This document shows, piece by piece, positions 30,244 to 38,236 of a stretch of DNA of 64,000 bases (positions within the stretch are counted from its first letter, which is position 1; each line of letters begins with the position of its first letter). The position numbers were made by a program, and so were the translations under genes. The notes under the pieces are model-generated. The model did not search any database, was not told the origin of the DNA, and saw nothing but the letters and a program-made list of their open reading frames with translations. This DNA is from Mesorhizobium norvegicum (GTDB lineage Bacteria > Pseudomonadota > Alphaproteobacteria > Rhizobiales > Rhizobiaceae): assembly GCF_004919685.1 (NCBI RefSeq), contig NZ_SMYZ01000054.1:62001-126000 (forward strand). Reading direction: 5' to 3'.

Positions 30244-30292
30244 CGCCGAGCGCTACCCGCTTGCGGCAAAGCAAATGGGGAATCACTTTGCC

Positions 30293-31540
30293 ATGACGGA
30301 CGTTTCCGCAGATCTGGTTTTTCGCCGCGGCAAGGAAGTTGGAAAGGCCGTCTACCAGAACCGCCCGCTGTCGAAAGCTGGCATCTCCGAGCGGCTGTTT
30401 GCCTTCCTGTTTTCCGGCCTCGTCTATCCGCAGATCTGGGAAGACCCCGACGTCGACATGGAGGCGATGCAGCTTGGCCGGGGTCACCGCGTCGTCACCA
30501 TCGCCTCGGGCGGCTGCAACATCCTGGCCTATCTCACCCGTTCGCCGGCACGGATCGACGCCGTCGATCTCAACGCCGCGCACATCGCGCTGAACCGCAT
30601 GAAGCTGGAAGCGGTGCGCCATTTGCCTTCGCAGGGCGACCTGTTCCGCTTCTTCGGCGCTGCCGACACCAGCCACAATTCGGCAGCCTACGACCGTTTC
30701 ATCGCGCCGCATCTCGATCCGGTCAGCCGCCACTACTGGGAGCGCCGCAACTGGCGCGGTATCAGGCGCATCGCCGTTTTCGACCGCAATTTCTACCAGA
30801 CCGGCCTGCTTGGCCTGTTCATCGCCATGGGCCATCGCACGGCAAAGTTCTTCGGCGTCGACCCTGCCGGCATCATGCAGGCCCGCAACATCGGCGAGCA
30901 GCGTCGCTTCTTCTATGAGGAACTGGCGCCGGTCTTCGACAGGAAGCTTTTGAAATGGGCGACGTCGCGCAAGGCTTCGCTGTTCGGCCTCGGCATTCCA
31001 CCAGCGCAGTACGATTCGCTGATCACCTCCGGCGACGGCACCATGGCCAGTGTGCTGAAAGCCCGGCTGGAAAAGCTCGCTTGCGATTTTCCGCTGGAGA
31101 ACAACTACTTCGCCTGGCAGGCCTTCGCCCGGCGCTATCCGAACCCCGGCGAGGCTGCCCTGCCCGCCTATCTGGAAAAGCAAAATTACGAGACCATCCG
31201 CGGCAATGTCGACCGCGTCGCCATCCACCACGCCAATCTGATTGAATTCCTCGCCGGCAAGGACGCCGGCGCGGTCGACCGTTTCGTCCTGCTCGATGCG
31301 CAGGACTGGATGACCGATGACCAGCTCAACGCTTTGTGGGCGGAAATCACCCGCACCGCTTCAGCCGGCGCCCGCGTCATCTTCCGCACCGCCGCCGAGC
31401 CCAGCCTGTTGCCGGGCCGCGTCTCCAGCTCGCTGCTTGACCAGTGGAACTATCAGGACGAGGCTTCGCGGGAATTTTCGGCCCGCGACCGCTCGGCCAT
31501 CTATGGCGGCTTCCACCTCTATGTGAAGCGCGCCGCATGA
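30293..31540 (+). CDS. btaA: S-adenosylmethionine:diacylglycerol 3-amino-3-carboxypropyltransferase
   Basis: BtaA moves the 3-amino-3-carboxypropyl group of SAM onto diacylglycerol to make diacylglyceryl-homoserine, the first step of the phosphorus-free betaine lipid DGTS. Family landmarks are VYPQIWEDPDVDMEAM, the SAM-site ITIASGGCNILAYLTR-like stretch (VVTIASGGCN), and AVDLNAAHIALN. Two starts are possible, 30275 and 30293. Neither has a strong ribosome-binding site, and I take the second (415 residues). The stop overlaps the btaB start by ATGA. Confidence 0.92.
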   Translation: MTDVSADLVFRRGKEVGKAVYQNRPLSKAGISERLFAFLFSGLVYPQIWEDPDVDMEAMQLGRGHRVVTIASGGCNILAYLTRSPARIDAVDLNAAHIALNRMKLEAVRHLPSQGDLFRFFGAADTSHNSAAYDRFIAPHLDPVSRHYWERRNWRGIRRIAVFDRNFYQTGLLGLFIAMGHRTAKFFGVDPAGIMQARNIGEQRRFFYEELAPVFDRKLLKWATSRKASLFGLGIPPAQYDSLITSGDGTMASVLKARLEKLACDFPLENNYFAWQAFARRYPNPGEAALPAYLEKQNYETIRGNVDRVAIHHANLIEFLAGKDAGAVDRFVLLDAQDWMTDDQLNALWAEITRTASAGARVIFRTAAEPSLLPGRVSSSLLDQWNYQDEASREFSARDRSAIYGGFHLYVKRAA

Positions 31541-32226
31541 GCACCACCGAGCTGCCGGCCAGCCCCGAATTCAAGGCCAATCATGCCGAACTGATGGACG
31601 GCGTCTACCGCTGGCAGCGCCACATCTATGACCTGACCCGCAAATATTACCTGCTTGGCCGCGACCGGCTGATCGACGGGCTCGACGTCCCGACCGGCGG
31701 CACCGTGCTGGAACTCGGCTGCGGCACCGGCCGCAACATCATCCTGGCCGCCCGCCGCTATCCCGATGCCTGCTTCTTCGGCCTCGATATCTCAGCCGAA
31801 ATGCTGGAAACGGCCGGCGCTGCGATTGCCCGCGAAAACCTGTCGGGCCGTGTCATGCTGGCAAGGGGCGATGCCACGGATTTCGATGCGAAGGCACTCT
31901 TCGGTGTCGAACGCTTCGATCGCATTTTCGTGTCCTACTCTCTGTCGATGATCCCCGGTTGGGAAAAAACGGTGCCGGCAGCGCTTGCCGCGCTGTCACC
32001 GAACGGTTCGCTGCACATCGTCGATTTCGGCCAGCAGGAAGGCCTGCCGCGCTGGTTCCGCGCGTTGCTGCGCGGCTGGCTGAGAAAATTCCACGTCGCG
32101 CCGCGTGAATCACTGCGCGAGGTCCTGGAATCGGAATCTCGGCGAACCGGCGCAAGCTTCCGTTTCCGCACACTTTATCGCGGTTATGCCTGGCTGGCGG
32201 TGATTGGGTCGAAAAATAACGGCTAG
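31537..32226 (+). CDS. btaB: Diacylglyceryl-homoserine N-methyltransferase
   Basis: BtaB methylates the amino group of diacylglyceryl-homoserine three times with SAM to finish the betaine lipid DGTS. The Rossmann motif I is VLELGCGTGRN (about residues 57-67), and SYSLSMIPGWEK and LHIVDFGQQEG are later methyltransferase blocks. The ATG overlaps the btaA stop, which fixes the start over an upstream in-frame ATG at 31444. Length 229. Confidence 0.92.
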   Translation: MSTTELPASPEFKANHAELMDGVYRWQRHIYDLTRKYYLLGRDRLIDGLDVPTGGTVLELGCGTGRNIILAARRYPDACFFGLDISAEMLETAGAAIARENLSGRVMLARGDATDFDAKALFGVERFDRIFVSYSLSMIPGWEKTVPAALAALSPNGSLHIVDFGQQEGLPRWFRALLRGWLRKFHVAPRESLREVLESESRRTGASFRFRTLYRGYAWLAVIGSKNNG

Positions 32227-32312
32227 CGTAGCGCCTTGACCAGCGCGTCAACCATCGTCCGCGGCCAATAGCCGAGCTTGGCCGGAGTCAGCCCCAGCCG
32301 CACCACCGCGTA
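32223..32312 (-). pseudogene. 3' remnant of a serine-hydrolase paralogue
   Basis: About 90 bp translate on the minus strand to YAVVRLGLTPAKLGY followed by WPRTMVDALVKALR and a stop. This closely matches the last 29 residues of the intact serine hydrolase that ends at 32876 (VVVRLGLTPAKLGY...MVTTLVKALH). The rest of the copy is gone. It is the relic of a tandem duplication or recombination, with the Cys-rich gene now lying between the two ends. Confidence 0.8.
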
Positions 32313-32430
32313 TATCGGTTAATCCGCGCCGCATCGTCGTGCGGATGCCTTGGCGGCTGCCCGGGACGATCGACGCAACGCATGACAAATGGTATATTAG
32401 CCCGTCTCTATTTCCCTCAAGGAGGAGAAG

Positions 32431-32724
32431 ATGAGTGCGCGGGGACTCTTTTCATTGGCTGCTTGCATGATTTTTTTGAGTTCGTCTGCAATGAGCAACT
32501 CGAGCCTGAATATGCCCATCAAGTGGAATATTTCATACTCTGGCAATACCGAAAAACAAAGCCGGCCGACAAAACAACTTCTTCAGACTGCGCAGCAGGA
32601 TGTCTGCTGCCCTGGCGGTTATCCCTGGTATCGTAATTCAACAAATATGTGCTACGGGAGCTATGAAGATTGCCACGATACCGATGGTGGAGGTTGGTCC
32701 TGCAGACAGGTCAACGCCTGCTAG
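32431..32724 (+). CDS. Small Cys-rich exported protein, unknown
   Basis: A 97-residue protein with a perfect AAGGAGGAG before the ATG and a signal-peptide-like N-terminus (LFSLAACMIFLSSSA). The mature part ends in a 40-residue module with six cysteines in the pattern CC-x14-C-x6-C-x9-C-x5-C, and the motif CCPGGYPWYR. Three disulfides would suit a small secreted factor. A TATATT box lies at about 32391-32396. Base composition is lower in GC than the neighbours, and it sits between a gene remnant and a repeat, so it was probably acquired. I do not recognise the family. Confidence 0.7.
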   Translation: MSARGLFSLAACMIFLSSSAMSNSSLNMPIKWNISYSGNTEKQSRPTKQLLQTAQQDVCCPGGYPWYRNSTNMCYGSYEDCHDTDGGGWSCRQVNAC

Positions 32725-32738
32725 GATCATGACCATTC

Positions 32739-32880
32739 AATTGCTTGCACCAAAGCAATTCTAGGAAAAGCGTGAAACGATTTTCCCGGGAAAAGCGCAT
32801 AGCGCTTTCCCTTGGGAATTGCGTCAAGACAATGAGTTAGAGCGGTTCGCCGTTTCCGTGAAACGGTGAACCGCTTTAGT
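32739..32880. repeat. Intergenic repeat, copy 1
   Basis: Shares most of its length with the copy at 62262-62363: blocks AGCAATTC, AGGAAAAG, GTGAAACG, GGAATTGCGTCAA and AGTTAGAGCGGTTC appear in the same order. It ends in a strong hairpin AGCGGTTCGCCGTTTC-CGT-GAAACGGTGAACCGCT. This copy has an extra hairpin of about 24 bp (GGAAAAGCGC/AGCGCTTTCC). The terminal hairpin can act as terminator for the minus-strand serine-hydrolase gene ending at 32876. Confidence 0.75.
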
Positions 32881-34255
32881 GTAGCGCCTTGACCAGCGTC
32901 GTCACCATCGTTTGCGGCCGATAGCCGAGCTTGGCCGGCGTTAGCCCGAGGCGCACCACCACCAGTTGCTCCGAGGGAATGATGGCGACCGTCTGGCCGT
33001 CATGACCTTCCATCCAGTAGGTATCCTTGGGCAGGCCCGCGGCGACGCCGGCGCCGGGGTTTTCCTCATCACCCGGGGCCTCGATCCACAACTGGCCCTT
33101 GCCGTAGACCTTTGAGGCCAGCGCCGGCTCCCGCATCCAGTCGACAAAGCCTGCCGGCAGGATCTGGTTGCCGTTCCACACCCCACCTTGCAGCAGGAAC
33201 TGGCCGAAGCGCGCCCAGTCATGCGCGGTTGCGTAGAGGTAGGACGAGCCGACAAAAGTGCCCTGCTCGTCGGTCTCGAGCACCGCGCTGTGCATGCCGA
33301 GCGGCTCGAACAGGGCGGTACGCGGCCACGTCAGCGCCTTGGCCTTGTCGCCGATCGCGTCCTGCCAGAGGCGCGACAGCATCACCGCCGTGCCGCTCGA
33401 ATAGGAAAACACCTTGCCCACCTCGGCTGCCAGCGGCTTGGCTTCGGCAAAGCCCGCCATGTCGGGCTCGAGATAGAGCATGCGCGTGACGTCGGCGACG
33501 TCGCCATAATCCTCATTGAACTCCAGCCCGCTCGACATCGCCATCATGTCGGCAAGGCTGATCGCGGCGCGGCCATCCGCCTTCCACGGAGCAAACAGCC
33601 CCTTGTCGGTGATGGCCATCTTGCCGTCTTTGACCAGTGTGCCGAGGATGGCGGCGTTCACCGTCTTGGTCATCGACCAGCCGAGCAGCGGCGTCTTGGC
33701 GGAAAAGCCGTCGCCATAGCGCTCGGCGACGACGCGGCCGTTCTTGACCACCACCACCGCGCGCATGCCGGTGCCGTTCAGCGCCGCATCGTCCAGCAGC
33801 TTGGCAATCACCGGATCCTGTGATGCCTCGACCCGCTCGCCTTCCGGCCACAGCGCGTCCGGGCTGACCGCCGACGGCTCGGCATGGATTGCCGTGCGCC
33901 GCGCCTTGCCGACATCGCCGTCCGGAACCGACGCGCAGCCCAGCCCGTCACGGGCAACGGCGACATTCTTGCCGAAGAAACCAAGCAGGCCCGCCGAGAC
34001 CGTTCCCCTGTTCTTGTCGACCGAGATCCGCATCAGCCGCAGCAGCGGATGCCCCGGCGCCTGCACGTCGACGGCGAGCACCTCATTGGCGTCGCGCCCG
34101 GCGATGAAGACGTTCGAACAGACGATCTTGGCCGAATAGCCGGAGCCGACACGGATCAATTCCGGCGGCGCGACATAAAGCCAGGCAAAAAGCGCGGTGA
34201 TCGCCAGGACGATCAGGCCAAGCAGCCATTTGACGATCTTGACGATGATCCGCAT
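32876..34255 (-). CDS. Beta-lactamase-family serine hydrolase, membrane-anchored
   Basis: This is a class C beta-lactamase / DD-peptidase-fold hydrolase. An N-terminal membrane segment (residues 5-26, VKWLLGLIVLAITALFAWLY) anchors it with the domain outside. The catalytic SxxK is SMTK in LLGWSMTKTVNAA, and YSSGTA fits the YxN position. Late HDGQTVAI fits the third box. An extended N-terminal region (30-150) precedes the catalytic domain. GGTGGA precedes the ATG at 34255. Length 459. Substrate unknown: members include esterases and peptidoglycan enzymes. A remnant of a paralogue lies 560 bp downstream. Confidence 0.88.
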   Translation of the reverse strand: MRIIVKIVKWLLGLIVLAITALFAWLYVAPPELIRVGSGYSAKIVCSNVFIAGRDANEVLAVDVQAPGHPLLRLMRISVDKNRGTVSAGLLGFFGKNVAVARDGLGCASVPDGDVGKARRTAIHAEPSAVSPDALWPEGERVEASQDPVIAKLLDDAALNGTGMRAVVVVKNGRVVAERYGDGFSAKTPLLGWSMTKTVNAAILGTLVKDGKMAITDKGLFAPWKADGRAAISLADMMAMSSGLEFNEDYGDVADVTRMLYLEPDMAGFAEAKPLAAEVGKVFSYSSGTAVMLSRLWQDAIGDKAKALTWPRTALFEPLGMHSAVLETDEQGTFVGSSYLYATAHDWARFGQFLLQGGVWNGNQILPAGFVDWMREPALASKVYGKGQLWIEAPGDEENPGAGVAAGLPKDTYWMEGHDGQTVAIIPSEQLVVVRLGLTPAKLGYRPQTMVTTLVKALH

Positions 34256-34486
34256 TTTCCACCCTCGTTCGAGCGGAGTTCCGCCCGATGACATCGATTT
34301 GCCGCCATTGCTTCAGCAAATCGCTGTACTTGTCGAGCGCCATCAACCGATTATCAACCATGATCGGCGATCACAGGAGAATCGGGCGATGCTGTGGGGC
34401 GATCGCTTGGAGGGGGCTCGACCAGGCGGCGGCCATCAGTGCACAGAACCCATCAGCGACCGGCTGAATCCGGCTCGGGAGTTGCG

Positions 34487-35287
34487 ATGCGCCGTCTTGC
34501 GGGCCTCATCATGCTGACGCTGCTTGGCGCCTGCTCGACCGTGGACGATCTCTCGCCGCTGTCGCCTTCCGCCTCGAGCAGCCCGACGGTTGCCGTGCGC
34601 GCGCCGCGCTTTGCCGATTCCAAGCCGCATGAGTGGGAAAGCGGCGCGCCCTGGAACTATGCCGTCCACGGTACCGACGTCTCCAAATACCAGACCTCGG
34701 TCGACTGGCCGGCAGCCAGGGCCAGCGGCATCTCCTTCGCCTTCATCAAGGCGACCGAGGGCGGCGACCGTTTCGACGAGTATTTCAACGAGCATTGGGC
34801 CCGCACGAAGGCGAACGGCATTCCGCGAGCCGCCTATCATTTCTACTATTTCTGCACCCCGGCTGCCGTGCAGGCGCGCTGGTTCATCCGCAACGTCCCT
34901 GTCGATCGCTCGGCGATGCCACCGGTTCTCGACATGGAATGGAACCCGCAATCGCCGACCTGCAGGCTGCGTCCCGATGCCGCCACGGTGCGCGCGGAGA
35001 TGACCACCTTCCTTGAAATCGTCGAACGGCACTACGGCAAAAAGCCGATCATCTACACCTCGGTCGACTTCTTCGACGACAACGAACTGTCGGGCTTCCG
35101 CGGCTACCCCTACTGGCTGCGCTCCGTCGCCGGCCACCCGCGCGAGAAATACGGCAGCCACCCCTTCACCTTCTGGCAATACACCGGAACCGGCATCGTT
35201 CCCGGCATGACCGGCAAGTCCGACATCAACGTCTTCAACGGCAGTGAAGCCGCCTGGAACAAATGGCTGCGGCAGAACACCCGTTGA
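34487..35287 (+). CDS. GH25-family lysozyme-like lipoprotein
   Basis: A predicted muramidase of glycosyl hydrolase family 25. The signal peptide ends in the lipobox LLGAC, so it is a lipoprotein. The domain starts at HGTDVSKYQTSVDW (about residue 62), runs through FAFIKATEGGDRFDEYF, and has the catalytic DxE in VLDMEWNP. It closes with the family end FWQYTGTGIVPG and DINVFNG. The ATG at 34487 has GGGAG upstream. Length 266. The last 61 bp are repeated twice more just after the stop. Confidence 0.92.
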   Translation: MRRLAGLIMLTLLGACSTVDDLSPLSPSASSSPTVAVRAPRFADSKPHEWESGAPWNYAVHGTDVSKYQTSVDWPAARASGISFAFIKATEGGDRFDEYFNEHWARTKANGIPRAAYHFYYFCTPAAVQARWFIRNVPVDRSAMPPVLDMEWNPQSPTCRLRPDAATVRAEMTTFLEIVERHYGKKPIIYTSVDFFDDNELSGFRGYPYWLRSVAGHPREKYGSHPFTFWQYTGTGIVPGMTGKSDINVFNGSEAAWNKWLRQNTR

Positions 35288-35414
35288 CACCGGGTTCAAC
35301 GGCACCGAAGTCGGCTGCAACAAGAGGCTAGGACAGAAGAACCATTGATACCGGGTCAACGGCAGTGAAGCCGCAGGGAATAAGTGGCTGCGGCAGAACA
35401 CCCGTTGACACCGG
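35234..35414 (+). repeat. Three tandem 61-bp copies of the GH25 3' end
   Basis: The unit begins TTCAACGGCAGTGAAGCCGC and ends TTGACACCGGG, covering the last residues, the stop codon and 11 bp beyond. Copy 1 (35234-35294) is the real gene end. Copy 2 (35295-35355) is diverged, and copy 3 (35356-35414) is close to copy 1. As 61 is not a multiple of 3 and each copy carries the stop, they do not lengthen the protein. Confidence 0.85.
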
Positions 35415-35534
35415 GCTTGCCGCCTGCTTTTCGACACAGCCAGCGGTAAGTCTGCAACCGCCGGTACTCCAGAGCTCCGCGCTCCGATGGACGCGCAAGG
35501 ACGCCCTGGAACTCTGAATATCGAAAGGAAGCTG

Positions 35535-36713
35535 ATGCGACTGCGTTCTCAAGCCCTCGCGGCGCTGTTCCTATGCGCCACGGCCTTGCCGGCGATGGCG
35601 CAGGAATGCGGCGGCGACTTCGAAGCCTGGAAGCAAAGCGTGGCAGTGGAAGCCAAGGCCGCTGGTGTCGGCCCCGTCGGTCTCGACGCGCTGGAGGATG
35701 CCACCATAGACGACAAGGTTCTGGCACGTGACCGCGCCCAGGGCGTCTTTACCCAGACCTTCATCGAATTCTCCAGCCGCATGATCTCGGCCTACCGGCT
35801 GAAGCAAGGTGCGGCAAACCTGAAGAAATACGCCGACGTCTTCGCCCGCGCCGACCAGCAGTTCGGCGTCCAGGCACCGATAATCGCCGCCTTCTGGGCG
35901 CTTGAGACCGATTTCGGCGCCGTGCAGGGCGATTTCCACACGCTGAGCGCCCTGGTGACGCTGTCGCATGATTGCCGCCGCCCGCAGCTGTTCCGGCCTC
36001 AGCTGATACCGCTTCTGGAATTGATCGATCGCGGCGTGGTGCCGGCCGCCGTCACGGGTGCCTGGGCCGGCGAGATCGGCCAGACACAGATCCTGCCTTC
36101 CGACTATGTGGCGCGCGGTGTCGACGGTGACGGCGACGGCAAGGTCGATCTGCGCGGCAGCGTGCCGGATGTGATCATGACCACCGCCAACAAGGTGCTG
36201 TCGCGCGGCTGGAAACGCGACGAACCCTGGATCCAGGAAGTCCGCGTGCCCGAAGACATGCCGTGGGACCAGACCGGCCGCACCAACAAGCTGCCGCTGT
36301 CGCAATGGGCGCAATGGGGCGTCACCAACCCCGACGGCACGCCGCTGATCGACAACGGTCTCAAGGCCGGCCTGGCGCTGCCCATGGGCCGCAAGGGGCC
36401 CGCCTTCCTCGCCTATGACAATTTCGACGTCTATCTCGAGTGGAACCAGTCCTTCACCTATGCGCTGACCGCGGCCAACCTCGCCGCCCGGTTGGCGGGC
36501 GCAAAACAGTTCGACCCGCGCACTCCCGAGACCGGTCTCAACAACGAACAGATGAAGGCGCTGCAGACCAAGCTGGAAGCCAGGGGCTACGATGTCGGCA
36601 CCGTCGACGGCATCCTCGGCACCAACACCCGCGAAGCCATCCGCAAGGAGCAGATGCGTCTTGGTTTGCCGGTGGATGGCTGGCCGACGCCGGAATTGCT
36701 GTCGAGGCTTTAG
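35535..36713 (+). CDS. Lytic murein transglycosylase, MltB-like with PG-binding domain
   Basis: An exported enzyme that cleaves peptidoglycan glycan strands. The signal peptide ends at ALPAMAQ (about residue 23). The SLT_2 domain has the catalytic Glu in AAFWALETDFGAVQGDF and the block GEIGQTQILPSDYV. The C-terminus (about 330-392) is a PG_binding_1 domain with ARGYDVGTVDGILGTNTREA. AAAGGAAG precedes the ATG at 35535. Length 392. With the GH25 gene just upstream it forms a wall-degrading pair. Confidence 0.93.
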   Translation: MRLRSQALAALFLCATALPAMAQECGGDFEAWKQSVAVEAKAAGVGPVGLDALEDATIDDKVLARDRAQGVFTQTFIEFSSRMISAYRLKQGAANLKKYADVFARADQQFGVQAPIIAAFWALETDFGAVQGDFHTLSALVTLSHDCRRPQLFRPQLIPLLELIDRGVVPAAVTGAWAGEIGQTQILPSDYVARGVDGDGDGKVDLRGSVPDVIMTTANKVLSRGWKRDEPWIQEVRVPEDMPWDQTGRTNKLPLSQWAQWGVTNPDGTPLIDNGLKAGLALPMGRKGPAFLAYDNFDVYLEWNQSFTYALTAANLAARLAGAKQFDPRTPETGLNNEQMKALQTKLEARGYDVGTVDGILGTNTREAIRKEQMRLGLPVDGWPTPELLSRL

Positions 36714-36808
36714 CGAGTAGCGAGTAGCGAGTAGCGAGTAGAAAATAGCGCTTCCTTGCTGCGGTCTCAGCAAATCTTCCCTATTCGCTACTGGCTATTC
36801 CCTATTCG
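36711..36808. repeat. TAGCGAG heptamer array and inverted partner between convergent genes
   Basis: Four exact tandem copies of TAGCGAG (36711-36738) begin at the TAG stop of the MltB gene. Further on, CTATTCGCTA-like segments (from about 36781 and 36802) are their imperfect reverse complement, so the 95-bp spacer can fold into a long hairpin and may terminate both convergent genes. The heptamer is the kind of repeat that changes copy number by slippage. Confidence 0.7.
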
Positions 36809-38029
36809 CTAATCCGCCATCGTCTCCAGACTCGCAAACCCCTGAGGCGCATCGCCTTCGTCAAACGGTGTCGTCACCTCGACGAACGTGTCGGGATAGA
36901 AGCCGTTGAAGCGGGTCCTCAGCGACAGCGAATAGGCGCCGATATGGCCGATCTCGATCCAGTCGCCGGTGTCGACGGTTTCCGGCAGCCAGAACGGCCT
37001 GGACAGGATGTCGACGGAATCGCAGGTCGCGCCGCAGACCTTGAACGGCACGATCTTGTTCTCATCGCCATTGCGGGTCCTGATCGCAGGATCCGGAATG
37101 AAACGCGCCGGCAGCGTGATCTTGCCCGTCCATGAATCCGACAGCGACGCCCAGATGCCGTCATTGATGTAGAGCCGCTTGCCCTTGCGCAGCAGCACCC
37201 GCACGATCAGCGACAGGCAGCGCGCCACGATCACCCTGCCCGGCTCGGCCACCAGCGGTATCTGGTCGAACTGATACTCCTTCAGATCGCCCGACAGCCG
37301 CGACATGATCTGGCCGAGTGACGGCATCTCGATCTGCTTGCGATTGGGGTCGTGGCCGTATTCGGCCGGAAAACCACCGCCGACGTCGAGCCCGGCAATA
37401 TCGAAGGTCAGCCGGTTGCGCACCCAGTCGGCGGAGGCCAGCGCCCGTTCATAGGTATCGGGATCCTCGATCTGGCTGCCGACATGGAAACACAGGCCAA
37501 CCTTGTAGCCGGTACGGTTCAGCCGCTCGGCCAGTTCCACCGCATAGGCCGGACCTGCACCGAACTTCTTCGACAGCTCGTAGGCGGCAAGCCCCTTGGT
37601 CTGCACCCGCACGAACACGCTGATCGATCCCGGGTCGATGTCCAGCGCCCGCACCACCCGTGTCAGCTTGGTGATCTCGTCCTCATGGTCGAGTGAAATG
37701 ACCCGGATGGCATATTTCTCCAGCGCCAGCTTGATGTCCGACTGCGCCTTGACCGGGTGCATGTAGAGCATCTCGGCATCGGCAGAGACCGCGCGTACAG
37801 CGGCAAACTCGCCCGGCGAAGCGACGTCGAAAGCGGTGACGCCGGCCTCGACCAGGGTCTTCAGCACGATCTGCTCGCCATTGGTCTTGACCGCATAGGC
37901 GGTCTTGCCGGGGAACATGCCCATGAACTGTCTGGCATCGGCCATCAGCACCTGCGGGCGGAAGCAATAGACCGGATCGTCCGGACGAAGCGCCAGTGCC
38001 GCCTCGCGGGCATTCTCGAATCGCTGCAT
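36809..38029 (-). CDS. Ornithine/lysine decarboxylase-like PLP enzyme (fold III)
   Basis: An alanine-racemase-fold decarboxylase of the ornithine/diaminopimelate group, probably making putrescine. The PLP lysine is K48 in TAYAVKTNGEQ. FHVGSQ and GLDVGGGFPAEYG bind the cofactor. EPGRVIVA follows, and the substrate-site CGATCDSVD carries the cysteine typical of ornithine decarboxylases. AAGGA seven bases before the ATG at 38029 supports that start (406 residues) over 38059. Known alphaproteobacterial homologues are often led by a speF RNA element, but I could not confirm one in the 200-nt upstream region. Confidence 0.88.
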   Translation of the reverse strand: MQRFENAREAALALRPDDPVYCFRPQVLMADARQFMGMFPGKTAYAVKTNGEQIVLKTLVEAGVTAFDVASPGEFAAVRAVSADAEMLYMHPVKAQSDIKLALEKYAIRVISLDHEDEITKLTRVVRALDIDPGSISVFVRVQTKGLAAYELSKKFGAGPAYAVELAERLNRTGYKVGLCFHVGSQIEDPDTYERALASADWVRNRLTFDIAGLDVGGGFPAEYGHDPNRKQIEMPSLGQIMSRLSGDLKEYQFDQIPLVAEPGRVIVARCLSLIVRVLLRKGKRLYINDGIWASLSDSWTGKITLPARFIPDPAIRTRNGDENKIVPFKVCGATCDSVDILSRPFWLPETVDTGDWIEIGHIGAYSLSLRTRFNGFYPDTFVEVTTPFDEGDAPQGFASLETMAD

Positions 38030-38236
38030 GGACGAATCCTTGACCTGAGCTGCGCACAATTAATCCAAGCTAGCGGCTAATGAAAACAATTCTGTGTCTC
38101 GCGGCGCTGACGCAGCGGCGCTAGGTCTTTGACGGGCCCATGCCAGCAATCAGGTTTCGGGTGGCCCTTGTCTGTGGACCCGATATGGCTTCTGCCTGAC
38201 TGACTGGCATTCAGGCCGTCTGGGAGGGCAACTCAC

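Larger units (their letters stand above)
29523..30292. other. 770-bp gene-free, AT-rich region upstream of btaA
   Basis: No gene with a plausible product and ribosome-binding site is visible. The stretch 29840-29940 is markedly AT-rich (for example TTGATATTATTATATAATTT) in an otherwise GC-rich window. It holds the 23-bp inverted repeats at 29661 and 30161, a short direct repeat built on GAACTCTGAC (near 29819 and 29965), a 7-bp hairpin CCTAAAA/TTTTAGG (30122-30142), and the Pho box at 30226. It looks like the remnant of a small mobile element or a decayed island. Confidence 0.6.

Noticed and set aside
32382..32636. 84-codon frame overlapping the Cys-rich gene
   Set aside because: It lies in another frame without its own ribosome-binding site, while the 97-codon frame has a perfect one and a signal peptide.
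35233..35414. CRISPR-like array from the 61-bp repeats
   Set aside because: The units are contiguous copies of a gene end with no spacers.
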